Positions 33,999 to 47,984 of a stretch of 64,000 nucleotides of DNA are shown in pieces. This DNA comes from Phoebastria nigripes (taxonomy: Eukaryota; Chordata; Aves; Procellariiformes; Diomedeidae): the NCBI GenBank assembly GCA_035582835.1, contig JAYKAV010002552.1, positions 640,499 through 704,498 of the forward strand. The letters are read 5' to 3'. Below the pieces are notes generated by a model. That model was not told the DNA's origin and ran no database searches. It saw nothing but the letters and a program-made list of their open reading frames with translations. Made by a program: the position numbers and the translations under genes. Positions within the stretch are counted from its first letter, which is position 1. The number at the start of each line of letters is the position of its first letter.

Positions 33999-36994
33999 GA
34001 GCGTCAGCCTGGGCTGGCAGGGTCCCTGAATACAAGCTGGGGTTTGTGTTCAGGTTTATGCAGTGGCTTTTTGCTCTTAGGTTAATCACTAAGCATGTCC
34101 TGCAGGTTCTGTTTGTCCTCAGTGCTCACTAATATTCTGGGGGATTGGAGGCTTTGACATCTTGGGGGCTTTGCCATTTTCAAGGCAATGTGTACTTTTC
34201 TGTATGTTATCTGAGGAAAACATTGTTAATGCCAGAGAGGGAGAAAGAAGGTATCATTAACAATTTCTTCATTGATGAAGAGCTTGGATATCAATATGGA
34301 GTTTCAGAGGTAGACGTGTGGGAATATATACACATCTACAATATGCATGTATGCTATTTTCATTTACAATCTCATCTGACTACAGTGACTTCTGGAGTTT
34401 CACATCTTATTGTGTGAGGGTGCAAGAAATGTGGTGAGTGAGACACCACAGAGACTTAAAGTGTTAAAGACCAAACTCGAGCTCAGATTTTCATTTCTCC
34501 AATTCCTCTAGCCTGGAAGCCACTTACGCTGTTTTTAGGAACAAAACTGTCCTGGCTGATCCTTAGTGCAACTCCATTGGTTTTAATAATCAAGGTGATC
34601 ATAAAGACTGCTACAAAGTTCCTGATACCATCTACTGCATCTGCCAGTACTGACAACACAGAAGTTATTTGAGTTTACTTTCAGGTTCTTCACAACTTGA
34701 GGTTTTATCACATGTCTTCTCAAACCCTGCCGGTATACCTGGTAACACTAATGGTGCAGAGTTCATATAAATTTTATCACAATCTAATCTGCAGGTTGTT
34801 TTAATATGCATCGCTGTATTTATTCTCATTACGGGAATCTAAGGCTGAGGAGTATGGTGGATGTTTTGGGAGCACAGGATTTGCTGGGTTCCTGGCAGGC
34901 GCTTTCATCTCTCCAGGCTTGAAGCCAGCTTGGTTCTTTGAGGCTCTGCCTCTGCTTGTTCCTTGTCCTAGACGAGGTAGGGTCTGGATCACATTACATG
35001 CACCAAAAGCTGACTTCTGCTTGCCTTGGGCTTGGGGAGCCGTGTACTGCTGTTAGCTGGGGCTTCCGCGGCTGGCCTGGGGCCTGCCTGTGCATGGAGG
35101 TCTGGCTGCTTCTGGCTGGGCTTCAGTGCCCTTCGGCAGTAAGTGCTGCCTGCGGCNTGGCCCAGCACCACCGCGATGGCTGCTGAAAGCTGTGGCTGTG
35201 GGAACGCTAGAGACAGTTTCATCTGGGGGTCTGCCTTCAGGCGGGATTAACCCCCAGCCCCACAGCAGCCCTACCATACAGGCAAAACTTTTGGGGCCTT
35301 ATTTCTTGGTTGCAGGAATCTAAGCTGAGGGTCTACCTGGAACCACCAGCTTCAGTGATTAGGAAATTTTAGGTGTTCAGTGGGAGGGGGCTGCAGGCTC
35401 AGGCCACAAAACGAACTCGTCTTCCNCCCAGTCTCCCAAGGGAAAGCTCTCTGTCAGAGCATGGCGACATGGAAAGAAGAGGTTCATCCTCTGGACAAAA
35501 TGAGATCTGCTCACATGAGACCTCCAAGTGTTCATAGCTCGATGTACCTCAAAATAATGCACAGCTGTCCTCTCTGTGTGTCCTCCACATGTAGGGTCTT
35601 TCTACCAAGCTTTCTTGCTCCCATTTATCTCTGTAGAAAACCCATGATCAGGTTTGATTGTTTAGCTCTATGGAACTTACAAGTTAACCTCCTTTTTCCT
35701 TCATATCTCTACCCGAGTTTTTTCTATTCCTTACCTCTAAATGGGACCACACCCCTTACTGGCAATTCTCATGATAAAAGAGCTCATGCTAGATATTTTT
35801 AGAAGGAATTGAGCAAGATATACTAGAAAAGGCAGGACAAGCAGCTACTACTTTTTCTAGGTCTTCCCAGGACTGACTGTGCTTGTTCCAGGAAAGGGCT
35901 ATACGTATTCACCCTGCTGACTTTACCAAGAGCAAGCATATCTTTCCAAAGAAGGCTGGCAAAGTACATACAGGCATCGAGAGAGGAACAAGCAGACCCA
36001 AGGTGTCTGGCTCTCCTCTAGCACGTCACCAATGATTTCCCACCCCTCTGCATGGATTTCAATGTGAATGTTCTGGTATAGCCAATAAAAGAACAAAGCA
36101 GGGAATTAATATGAGGGATCATACATGCTGGACCAGGACACTGCAGGCTTTGTGGCACTGCAGGATGGTACTGGGTGCTGCCAAGCCAAATTGTACTTTT
36201 CATACTTTTTAATATTTCACTTTGGAAAGCTCTTTTGAAAAATGCATTGACTTTGGTGCAGCTGGTGGCAAACAGCAGAGTTTTTTTCTGCAGATGGACT
36301 TGTCTTGAGGAGTGCTGGGCTCTAGCAGGTAGTGTCTGTCTCAGCCACAAGTTTGGAAGCCAAACAAGCCAGAAGGGAAGATACCCTGGCTGTTAGGTGT
36401 GCCACTCACCTAGACATACCTCAGTCACCACTAAGTCTGGAAGACTTAAGCCCATGCTATGTAAAATATGTCTGGTACCTTGCCACAGACACTGGAGCTA
36501 ATTTTTAGTCTTGCTGGCAGTCTTGCAAGTCCATCAGTAGCTGAAGGTGTATGGAGATTAAGCAGACTGAAATATTCTCTGTACACAAGGTAAAAGCTCG
36601 GGGGCTGGCTGTGCAACTCTGACTCCAAACCCAGTGTTTTCTGCCAATGGATACCCCGGGAACAGGCTAGTTTTTTGAGTCATGACTCAACTAATAACTG
36701 GATGGTGCTGTGTTTCTGGCTGTGCTCAATGTACAACTACTGTTCTGCTACAACTGCTTGTGGTCATTAAAAGACCCCACAAGCACGTTTTGCAAGAGTT
36801 TGGGTGTTAGTCCCTGTGTTCTGGCTGGATTCCCCAGCGCCTTTGCCTAAATTCCCGCTGCATTTTCAACTGGATATGTTATTTCTTACTCCACTCTTTA
36901 CAAACACAGTGCTGCAGTTAATAAGGGCTGTGTTGGCACCCGTTGGAGCAGCATGTACCAGTGCTGGGTGAGGTCATCCTCTTAAGTGTAATTT
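33999..36994. other. Noncoding stretch with a GC-rich patch
   Basis: Bases 34850-35300 are GC-rich with several CpG and carry four overlapping frames on both strands (60-82 codons, interrupted by an N at 35157), none recognised. A frame at 35380-35802 (140 codons, with an N) is also unrecognised. It has no start context or splice sites that I would trust. Confidence 0.55.
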
Positions 36995-37100
36995 TTAAAG
37001 TGCATTAAGATTCTCCAAGATGTAAGTGAGATGTAATGTAAGGAGGTCTTATTATTTTCATCTACACTTTGCCATTTCAAGGAATCAAACTGCCCTCTAC
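36995..37100 (-). repeat. Possible CORE-SINE-like relic, reverse orientation
   Basis: 'AAAGTGCATTAAGATTCTCC' followed by 'GTAATGTAAGGAGGTCTTATTATTTTCATCTACACTTTGCCA' is reminiscent of the reversed 'GTGAGGTAGGTAAGTATTATTATCCCCATTTTACAGATG' segment. The match is patchy and the call is tentative. Confidence 0.3.
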
Positions 37101-38432
37101 AATAACAATGTTATATCTTCCCTTTACTTAGCACATTTAATATAGCACACTTAACTTTAGAAAACCATAACACACTAGGCTTAGCACTGCCAAAGCCTGG
37201 CATGGTTTATTTTCTTCTCTTATGTTTCACATAGATCCAATACAGCATATGTAAAACAAGAAAGGTTAAAATAAACAATCAGATTCATTTTACTTGCTTT
37301 TAAAAATATTTAAAGACTTTTCTGGATTTATAACTCCAGCAGTAACAGTTTCTGCCTTCTGTCATAAGGGGTAGAGTTAAGGCTTCATTTGAAACCGTCA
37401 GCCCTGCACAAGAAGCGTCACTGAAAGAGATACTTGGGTCAGGTATCTCCATTAGCCGGTGCTTTTTCACCGAAACCTGCCACCGAGTTGATCTCGGCCA
37501 AGAAGTCTAAAGAGTGGTACATTTTTAAAGTAATTACATGATTTAGGGGAGGAGTTTTTCACTAGTTTTTCCATGGGATGTGTCCTCCTAAATGACTTGT
37601 GAGGTTTTGATAGGCATTAACCCCCCCTAGAAAGTCAGAAATTTCTGAAAGATTACGTGCCCAGTAGTTCTCCAATACTAGTCTGATAAGCAGCTTTGGA
37701 AGCCATTTCCCTTTTTTTAGGAATCTAGACCTGCTTTGGGGAAAATCAGTCTCAGTTTCTGTTTTTCATAACTATGACCCTAACTTTCATCTTCAAAATT
37801 TACTGTGATGCATGCCCTTTTTACTTCGTAGTGGCATGGGTCAGGATGAAAAGGGGAATAATCAAAGAGAAGCAGAATCTCAACTTGCATTGGTGAAACT
37901 TTATCCTGTTTATTAACTCTGCTCTGTGAGCCACAGTATATTGTGCTTGGATCTTGTAACACTCCATTTTAGAAAATAATAGTCAAAGTGAGTGTTTTAA
38001 CCGGAGTATGAGGGTTTTAATATAAAATGTGCCTTTCCTTTAAATTGATTGCAAATGTACTTTCCAAATATTTTACTTTGTAAAAAGAATTCTTGGAGGA
38101 ATTCCAGTGAGTGGTACTTTCCAGCTAGCTAAATGCAGATAATTCCCCTTTTAAATACGCCTTGAAAGGTTTTGCAAATCCTGGCTGTATCGTTCGGAGC
38201 AATGGCCTGTATGAAAGAGTGCAAGTTAATCCTTGCAGCTCTCACCCCTGTGTGAAAGGTGAGGTTCCCATGTTGAACGTGAGACAGAGGATCTGACCTC
38301 GGCGTTGACTGCAGGGAACACACACATGCTGCGGACACGTGGTGTGAACAGCAGTGGTTACAGCTACGCAGTCTCTCCCATAAGACTGGGGCTGCTCCTT
38401 GTCCTAGCTAATTCCATAGAAAAGCTGCAGAT
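37101..38432. other. AT-rich noncoding stretch
   Basis: Only frames of 60-70 codons occur, none recognised. A segment at 37735-37790 ('CAGTCTCAGTTTCTGTTTTTCATAA') weakly echoes the MIR 3' part but is too short to call. Confidence 0.5.
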
Positions 38433-38472
38433 GATAATAATAATAATAATAGTAATAATAACAACAACAACA
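38433..38472. repeat. Compound TAA/ACA trinucleotide microsatellite
   Basis: The tract GATAATAATAATAATAAT with one interruption (AGTAATAATA) switches at 38461 to ACAACAACAACA. It is likely to vary in length between individuals. A plus-strand frame runs through it as a row of isoleucines and then threonines, which I do not regard as coding. Confidence 0.95.
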
Positions 38473-38570
38473 GAGAACTCAGAATCTTTTGTTATGTATA
38501 TGACACAACTCTTCCTGGTCTGTAATGCTTTTGTAGGTGTCCATTAACCCCAGGGTTTTGGTTGGTATAG

Positions 38571-38655
38571 ACAGAAGAGTTCAAGTGATTTGTTAAAGCT
38601 CATCCAGAAATGCAGGGAAGGAGAGGAACCTGGATTTCAAGCTCCAGCTCAAAGG
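38571..38655 (-). repeat. MIR-like SINE relic, reverse orientation
   Basis: 'AGAGTTCAAGTGATTTGTTAAAGCTCATCCAGAAATGCAGGGAAGGAGAGGAACCTGGATTTCAAGCTCC' follows reversed MIR, 'GAGGTTAAGTGACTTGCCCAAGGTCACACAGCTAGTAAGTGGCAGAGCCGGGATTCGAACCC'. The order of blocks is kept and the sequence is well worn. Confidence 0.45.
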
Positions 38656-41600
38656 ACAAATGAACCCTTTTTGTGGTATAGGCATTTCATGAGGTGAACT
38701 GAAAGCTGCATTTCTTTCATCCTATATTATTTGAATCTAAGGGGGAAATGGAGGATAGTAATCCACTAAAATAATTTTCTGTAGCACCTGCTTTTGTCTA
38801 AGTCTCTCTAATGGTGTTGAAAGAAGCCAATTTCTCCTTCCTGAAATATTCAGCAAAGCCTTCATCAAACAGATGGGTGAATATAAGCATGATTTCCATC
38901 TTCATTAAATTAACGTCAGGTATTTGAAAAATCAGTCCTTTAATAATGCATAAATATTTTCTTGAAGTAACTGCCTGATTTTCCCCACATGGACTGGTTT
39001 CTATTTTTTGTAATAGGAGCAACTTATGATGGAAGAGCTGCCAGTGCATGTATACTTGCAGATGTGCTCTTCGATAAGACTTAATTAGCCATCTTAGTAA
39101 TTTTCTACTTAATGTGTTTTTAACATTCTTCAGAGCTTGAAGCGAGATATATCTGGGTTAAAGAATACAAGCTAGCTATCCGTAATCTTGCCTTGATGAT
39201 CATTTAGTTTGAGTTAAGCTAAATGCAATATAGAACATAATTTTCCCAAAACTGCCTGTTCTTAGTCCTGCAAACAAAGCGTATTCCTTAGTTTTCACTC
39301 TATCAGCTCTTGCAAATATGTGTTTAATTTAAAAAATATAGATATATTATTGAGTCTCCAGTTTTAAAACAAGTTTTAATCTCTCTCTTTAAAACAATTT
39401 TTAAACCTCTCACTTAAAACAGTGGTAAAAATTTTTTGATGGGATGGGCATCCTGAAACAGATGCATCAACAAAAGATATTTTGTTATGACTTCATTTAG
39501 AGGCTCGAGCATTGTGCCACCACTTACAGCAAGTCAAGAAAAGCAGTTTTCTGACTGCCCAGTTCTATAACCATGCACAAGTCCCAGCCAGCAGCTGCTT
39601 CAGACTGCAGTTGTGCAGAAGGGGAAGAGTGGTCAACACCGGTGACTCTGCACAGAGCCTGGGAATTTCACACATTCATCCTCTCCGGATGTAGCGTGGC
39701 ATGTTGACTTTATACATCTTTTTGCTGCTGGGAGAAATGGAAGAGAAGAGGATAAAAGCAAGAGGAACAAAACCGAACAAGCGCTGGGAACCGTTAGACC
39801 TGTGTGCTGGGGCTGCGTGCCTGGCCCCCGCTGACTTCTCCCCTCAACCAAATCATTATGTTTCATTAAGGCTTTCCAGTTAACACTTGTTTGTGGTTTA
39901 TGCAGAAGAAAATAATGTCTGATTACAAACACAAGATATTAATTCTCAGGCAGGTTCTGCATTTGCTCTGGGTGTGGGTGGATAGGTTTATAAAACAAAT
40001 ACGTTTGTACCAGAGAATATACTTTTTATGTTCTATTTTAGAGATGGAGCACAAGCCTATGTTTTCATATTGTTTGAAGACTTCCCTGCCCATTTTGCTA
40101 ACAAACCTGGGAACAGGTTCATCGGTAGGGACAGGTTGTCAATGGCGGGAAACAGACATCAGTTTTGAGGGTCTCATGCAAACCTTGGAGGCAGTGGCTT
40201 GTAGGCATGCGCTGGTGTTCTTCTATCCCTGCTTATCCTCTTCATGTGCATTGGATGGAGGTGGAAAAGATAATGAGTCTGATGGACTCTTCCTCCTGAA
40301 TGAATTGGTCATTGCCCACCAGGCAGATGCTTTCAGCTGGCATCCTACTGTCCAACTCAGCAAGCTTCAGCAGCACATGGAGATATTGGCTTTATTAAAG
40401 TATATTAAAGTACATCTTATGATAATCAAATCAGTTATCTAGGAAAATTCTTCCCTAATTACTTAAATTGTTTTTAGATTGTAAGGCTGCACGGGTAGTA
40501 CTTATCTTGCTAAAGCTCTTAATAGGGATGACTGAGGTAGATAGTACAGAAAATGCCTGCTGCCCTTCATGTTGCTTCTTCAGAATAACAGCCTTGATAT
40601 ACCTCATGCCCTTCACCCATCTGTGTCACTTAGGAGCCAGGGCCTTGATGAAAAACATGCATTGCTTTTGAACTTACCACCTGAAAGGTGACGATTGCTC
40701 AAGAGGACTGTGACAAGGTATGAGGTATCAGTATATCCGTATTTCTATACAGTTCCTTAAATGTGCCATACCCAGTCACATTAACAGATCACGAAAAGAC
40801 AGCTTTGGATATTCCCTCTCAGGTTTCAGATCTGACAGGCCTGTATAGCACGGATATTTGATTTCTTTGACCAGAAGTCACTCCTCTCTTGCCATGGTTC
40901 TACTTTCAGCCCATTTCTNCAGCACAGCCCATCTCCCTCTCAACTTCATACACACAAGGACACAACGGGAATCACTGATTTCTGTTTTTCTCTGTCTGTG
41001 ATAGATGCAGACACTAAAATTCCCTGTAACGGGCTCAAAGGCAGCAGGAAAATCTTGGGGGAGGCAGTTCTGTCTCTGGACTGATCTTCCAGTACCCACC
41101 CCTGAACTGGAAAGAGCTCCTGAAGAAAAGTGTTAAAATGTTCTCAGTGAGAGCAGTGGTAGGTGGAAATAGGTAATGATTGCTTACATATACACAGTAA
41201 AACCTTTTATAGTATTTTTACCATGAGAAACATAATAGGTCTCTTTTTCCTTTCTTCAAATGATAAATGAGAATAATTTCAGGTTAACAGCTGCAGGGTC
41301 TGTTCTACTGTAGATATTCCTGCAAAGCCTCCATTAGCTACCTCAATAGGAGCAGCGTGTGTATATCAAAGACAATAAAACCTTTAAAGCCTGCCATAAT
41401 TTGCCTTTTTCCCTTCATTATGCACACACATGCACCATCACTACCACTGGAAATTGCACATGTTATTGAAACAAGGGAACCTTCTGTATGTGTATGTGTA
41501 ATTATAAATAGGAAGGGGAAAAAAAATCTCATTCCATGGAAAATATACTGATTTTAAATAGGAAGCAACTGCCAAATCTCTTCTGATGTAATCTATAGCA

Positions 41601-44600
41601 TTAATAATACACTTATCAAAATGGTGAATTGGGGTCTGTATAAATTAAAATACTTTAAATTGATTTTTTTAAGGTTTTCTTGAAAGATGTTGTGTTAGAT
41701 AGAGGAGAAGCTGACCACAGAAAATAGAGCCTGTTTCTCAACATGTTTTATATCTTTTCAAATATCCAAAAGAACTACTTTTTTGTCTTTTCAGCTTCTA
41801 GGTAGTAATATAAAGTTACAGAAATACTCTGTAACAAGTCTCATTTGTTGGCCAAACAAGAGCTCAAAGGATTATTAGACGAGTTATGTAAGTTTTCAAT
41901 AGCTGTTGAACTAAAAATGGGATGTTCCAAAATGACAAATCACCACTGGAGACAAAACTAAACAAGTAATACTGTTTATCAGAGCAGTGTGATTCTGCCT
42001 ATTGTAGTATTTTTAAGTGATAAATTTCACAAATAGTTGGAAAAATCTTTAAACACAGCCTTACGATATATTTCATATGCAAAGAAATGTTATGTTAATT
42101 TATAGGAGATGTAAAAATATGCAAAGAAGAAATAATATAATAATAGGTGATATGTTTGCCCTTTTAACTCTGTAAAATTAACTTTTCAGTGCAAAATTAT
42201 GGCATATTATTCTTGGAAGCCAGGGTCATGGTAATTCAGGTAGGAAAAATTCTTTCAAATGGAAGCATCATCTGTTATGACCAAATATACTTTACTTCCC
42301 TTTTTATCTTTTGCTCTGGTCTGGTCTCTTGTCATGCATATTACAAAACCTGTCAAAATTAACTGGGAAATGTTCTGCAAATTTACCTAAAACAACTAGT
42401 CTGCTGGATAGGTAATAGAAAAATGAATAGTCCTGCCAGATTGTATCCGCATATGCATGTGGATGGTCCTTGTTTCTTGTGAATGAGAACCCTAATTCAA
42501 CCAACCAANCAAAAAAAAGTGGCTCTCCAGGCAGCAGAACCACCGATCAGGAGCTAGTGGTGTCCAACGGCTCTGTGTGCCCCGGCTGAGCAACTAAGCA
42601 GATTTTCAGAGATGAGCCGCTCCTTCTTGCACAGCGAAACTCCTGCTATACACCTGTGCATCCACGTACCTTACTTGTTATCCCTAAAGCAACAGCACTA
42701 GGGATCTCACTCTTGAGTGATAGACCTTTACACTTTAGTCTGGCCCCCTCCCCATTGGAGACATTAGTGCAATTTCCCTCCCCCCCCCAGCCTAGACATC
42801 TATTTTCATAAATTTTGAGAACATATGCCCCTTTGTCAGATTTGATTGAAATTGTTCAAGATGTTTAAAGAATATTAGATAAGGACAGACATGGAAAGTT
42901 GTGTGGACAGTATAATTCTGAATATTAGAAGGAAATCATATGGGGTAAAAATGGGAACTCCAAATTATTAGGCTTTATTTTGCTTCTAATGCCAGCAAAG
43001 CATCAGTCTGAGGATGGCTGCAGAGGTTGCCAATTGCTGCTCTTGGTTGTGAGCTAACATTTCATTCACCTGAGGAAAGGGTCTTCTGGGCCTTTTCCAG
43101 ATCTCCCCCACACCTTGCAAGGCATTGTTGCCGGAGGATGGAAAGGACAGCCTGCCCTGTTTCCAAGAAAGCCAATCCTGTTATGCCTTCAATGTACAAG
43201 TGAAAACCACATAGTATGTTATAATGAACCTGTAAGGTGAGAAACATTTTGAAGAACTCAAACACAGAACCACATAGTTAGTTACAGTGCAGTGGGCCCT
43301 TTTCTGTGTTACACACAGCTCTCAGAGCTGTTCTTGAAATCCAAAATAACCCATGGAGATATGGCATAAGAGACATCCTGGCTTATGCAAAACCATTATA
43401 TTAGACTTATTTCTAATCTCTGCTAGGGTAGGGGAAAGGGAGCCAAGCTGATGTTTGAGAGCTATTATATTCTTTTGGGGAACTTTAGGAGGCAAGAAGA
43501 AATATGGAAAGGACTCAAGACGTCTGTGAGACTGCTCTAACTTTCCCTGGGAGGTTTGTAGCCTTCCAGCTGCCCCATAGACAGCGGGATGGCAGGTAAC
43601 GTCCTACACAGAGTCCTAACCCGCCCGCAAGTATGAGTCACCATAAACGGGAACCAGTATAAACGACATGTAAACTTAATATTCAAATTGTGCGAGGCGT
43701 AACAACATTTGAAACAAAAAATTGCTAGTGCCTACAAGGAAAATAGAGGTAGTTTGCTTGGATTCAACACATGTTCAAGTTCGTTATGTTTCTTCTATTT
43801 AGTGCACAATCTGCCAGCGAATTTTTTCATGTTGCTAGACCCGGAAAGAAGTGTTTGCTCAGCAGTGTTTCAGCCCCTACTAAACCTGCTGTGTAATGGG
43901 GCATATTCCTTGTTTGTCTCAGGCAAGCCTTTTCCACAACAAAACTGTATGATTGGTTCTGTTTTCATCACCGGCAAGGAAGCAGGCTGTTGTCTTCTCA
44001 TTACTGAACAGTAACACTACTGTTAGGGTTTCTCACTGCAGACCCGAGACACCTTGCATAGCTTTCTTAGCAAAGAAGATGGGAAATGTAGAATCCCGTT
44101 CACAGATTAGGATAAATTGCAGGCTAGTGTATTCCTTGGGGTTTTTTTTTCTTTGATTTCAGTGGTTTTTTGTATAAGCACTACTTAAGCTACCTTCTCT
44201 TCATTTTGAATGCCATTATCTATATTCTGTTGTATTTACACTTCTTCTGGAATAACAGAGTACACCCAGCCAGGGACTGGTAATGTGTGTCTGGGATATT
44301 TCCCAAGAATAATGTTTTCTGGAGATTAACAAAAGCATGACCAGTGAGCCCATAAAGTGCCCTTTCACTCTTGTGTCCTTTCACAATTAGGAGTTGCAGT
44401 TCAGCAGAACAGATTGAAGCAGGTGCTTGAATCTATTCCTGTTGAGCATCAAACATGTTTAAATCTTATTGGAACTAAAGTTAAGCTCCTTGCTCTGTTA
44501 AGGCTTATAAATATAAGCTTAATTACCCAAAGAGTACATTTAACAAGAGGCAGAAGAAACTCAGCAGACAAAAGGCAAAATTAGGGCTGTAAGTAAGCTT

Positions 44601-46315
44601 ATCAGAATGGTAGCAGTATTGCACACACACCACTTTTTTCATAGGCTCTTCAGAGCAATAGATAAAACACGAAGAAGCTGTCACGTAAAGGAACTTGTAA
44701 TCGAATCAGACCACGCATGTAATACCTGAGACAAAAGTTTTATTTTTAGGAGAAATAGGGCAGTTCGGTGGTATTTTGGGAAACCGTCAGTATAAAAGTT
44801 CGTGGAAGATGTGTGAGGAACAATGTAAAGATGAAAAAGGCCCAGCAGTGACACCGATAGCACCATTGCAGCACTCAGAGCTGGCTTTGTCCTCTCCCCT
44901 GGGAAGCTCTGCGCTGTCAGACCCTTTCCTTTCCTTGTGCCTCCCCAAGCCTCAGGTTCCTTTTATCCTGCCTGTGGGTTTATATTTTCCAAGCCACTTT
45001 TTCTTTCAAATAATCTCCCTTTCCTTCATGTTCCCTCAGTCCTTTTTCTACCCAGCTTCTCTGCTCGACACACTTGGACTTCTCTGGTGACACCATCCTT
45101 TCTTCTTTGCTAAATGCAGCCTTCTACANCCCCTGCTTTTTCACAGATCTTTGCCACTTCCTACTCCTTTTTTACCCTATCACAGTATGCTGCTGGTTTT
45201 ATTATTTCTGAGGCTTGCAGATCCCTGTGAGGTGGTGTTGACTTTAGAATAGAGACATAAACAATTTACTCAGACATTTCTCCAGCTGGAGAAAGCCGTG
45301 ATGATCTGCTGCCACAGTGTCTCTCCAGGATGCCCTTAAGGGCTGGTTTGCTAATTTTCCTTTGTTTTACAGTGGTCATGTCATTCACAGGTATGTACGA
45401 CCATCAGCTATAGCTGATATAAGGCATACCTGAACATGGGGCAGTTATAGCAGGACAATTTGAGTCCATCACTACTGGAGTTCACTGAAGATGTAAATTT
45501 TGGATCTGGGCTCTGTAAATTCCCAAACCCTTGTGCCCCATTGCCACTTCCCTTCGGTGGTGGGGGTCGGTGGTTTCTGGTCGTTGTGACTAAAGCCTGC
45601 CCTCAAGCACACACATACAGGTCCTGCTGCTTCCAAATGCATCTGGAGGAAGAATTAGTCCCATATCCACAGTGAGTTCGGTTTCAGCACAACTCAAACA
45701 CATTTTGCTTGCATGTGTCCCTTATTACCTCCATCACGTTGGCACATGTCCTTTATTTCTTCCTTCCTTCCTCCAACCTTAGGCTGAATAATGCAAGATG
45801 AATCACTGATAAAATGGTATTTTAGGAAAGAATATGAGAAGCAAACTCAAATTCATTGGATAAAGAGAACAGATTCTGCCTCTCGACAGGACCAATATGG
45901 AACTGGTTTCTTTCTAACAGGTAATCTAATCAGTAATGTCACAAAATGGTTGGTAACACATCAGAAAACATCATCTGGAAAGGAAACACATTGCTTGGTG
46001 GTGTTGCACTCAGGTATTAAGGGCAGATCATAATTTTTAAGTACATTTCAGTAATCTGGAAGGTACTGTTTAATGAGTTGATGATAGGGCATTCATACAC
46101 ATGCTCATCCATTAAACTTACCCTACAGAGAAAGCAAGGACAGCTGCTGAAACACATCTGTACCATTTGGGGGTTGAGGAAGGGTTATTTAGTAAAAATA
46201 AAAAGAGCCAAAATATGCACAAATTTGAGGGGATGGTTATGTGTTCATAACCTAGCATTTCAAAACGCCAGCAATACAAATTGTTTATTTAACACAGGAT
46301 GTATTGTATGAGAAA
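38656..46315. other. Noncoding stretch with no supported gene
   Basis: The longest non-repeat frame of the window, 39891-40442 plus (183 codons), lies here. It follows an acceptor-like TTTGTGGTTTATGCAG ending near 39905, but the translation is unrecognised. A degenerate repeat of about 27 bases (TTTTAAAACAA...CTCTC) is present at 39361-39420. C9 lies at 42780-42788. Bases 41235-41285 weakly recall a MIR 3' part. A small hairpin (GGCTTAT...ATAAGC) lies at 44497-44521. Confidence 0.55.
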
Positions 46316-46337
46316 TACACACACACACATATATATA
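46316..46337. repeat. Compound (AC)n(AT)n microsatellite
   Basis: A run of AC dinucleotides passes into AT dinucleotides (ACACACACACACATATATATA). It is short and of no evident role. Confidence 0.9.
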
Positions 46338-47984
46338 AAAATTCTAACACAATTGCCTTTGTTTTTAAAGGAATTANTTTCTTATTCATGGTTTGTTTTA
46401 ATTTACTTGCTTGTAAATTATTTTGGCAGGGTCTGGTGAAATGTAGTAAGGGAAACTATGCATTTCCATGCATGTAAAACAAGAAAATAGTGTGATTGTG
46501 GACAAACAATGTCTTCCATTGTAAGTAGTTTGTTTTTCTCACTGTTACTAAACCCTTTGTAACTACAACAGGCATTGTGATCTGAGAGCAATTTGGTGCC
46601 AGTGGTACATTTTAATGTTAGAAGCAAATCTTAATAGCATGCCTCTACCACAAAACAGCTTTGAGGCTGTCAAACAGGAGAGCTGAAGATTTCCCTCACC
46701 TGAAAATCCTTGGATAGACCAACTTTTTGTGGAGAACTTAGAAAAGAGGGAATATCNGTGGTGGAAGGGGCTGATCAAGCACATGGCATGTCTCTGATCT
46801 CTGGTCTTACTGAAATTGTTGTTGCCAACATAAATTACAGCTTCCTGGAGGCTGCTCTAAGTTATACTGGGATGGTGGGAGTGTGTTTATAGCATCACGT
46901 TGGTTTGGCTCTTNCTTCCCACTGTGCTCTTCTCAGCTGCCAGACCTTAATTACAGAAAACATTGAGTGTTGCTACCACTGCAACGAAATGTGTTCACAT
47001 GAATTGACTAACAAGTGATACGGTTTAAAATCAGATTTTAATATTTTGCTATGGATTTCAAAAGATTTTTATTATCTGGACAAGTGCAAATAGCCCAATC
47101 ACAATAATACAGTGCCTTTGTATGTGCTCAGGAACTTGCCTGCTCAAATGGCTGGGTAAATACAGACAAAATAAAATGCCTTGTCCACAGACACACACAG
47201 AGTAATATATCTTTATTTATAATGTGTATATTTATAGAGTGTGATACACAGATAGATGAGCATTTTTGTGCAGATGTATATCTCCCTTGCTCTCATCCCC
47301 GCCTTTTATCTATAAATATAATTTTAAAAGGAAATAGACTTTGAAAGAGGCAAGAGGCTCTAGTAAAGGATTTAAATATGTTGAACTCCTTTTCTTCCTC
47401 TTTGAAAGGAGTAGTTGGTCATAGCTCTCATTTAAAGTTAAGCTAAGAAATGTCTCTGAGGAGAATTTCAGACTCTCCTTCCAAACACCACTGAGCCAAG
47501 TATGGTTATTATCTGAATTTAATTCAAATCATATGAACCTTCATAGTTTTTGCCATACTAAAAATTTTTTCTTTTTCAATCTGGCAATACATTCATCAAG
47601 TTATGGGCAGACCCCACTCACATAAAGGAGTAGTTTTGTGAACTTTATAGCTTACAGGGTTTTCCAGGTTCAACACACATTTATGATTTATTTTTTTTAA
47701 AAAGACACACTAAACAGTCCCATAACTGTATAATAACAGAACATCACCATGCAATTAGCCTTGCGTGAGTCATAAATGAGAGAAAAAAGAAAACAGAAGT
47801 TTGAAGAATTATCCTTAAATTGCTGTATCTAGAAAAATATTTCAGCCCTTCCAGCAGAGCTCTTCTCTCCACAGCCCCTCTCCTTCCCAGTCTCCTGCTC
47901 AGTCCAAGAGCTGGTTTGCCTGGATGAATGCAGGTGGTTCCCCACAGCCCCGAGTCCTCATTCCGGCTTGGATACTCTCCGAGG
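46338..47984. other. AT-rich noncoding stretch
   Basis: No gene is supported; frames are 60-90 codons. Single N bases lie at 46377, 46757 and 46914. A short ACACACAC run is found near 47189. Confidence 0.55.

Noticed and set aside
41235..41285. MIR-like 3' segment
   Set aside because: Only a short, worn stretch around 'TCAAATGATAAATGAGAATAAT' agrees; flanking blocks are missing.
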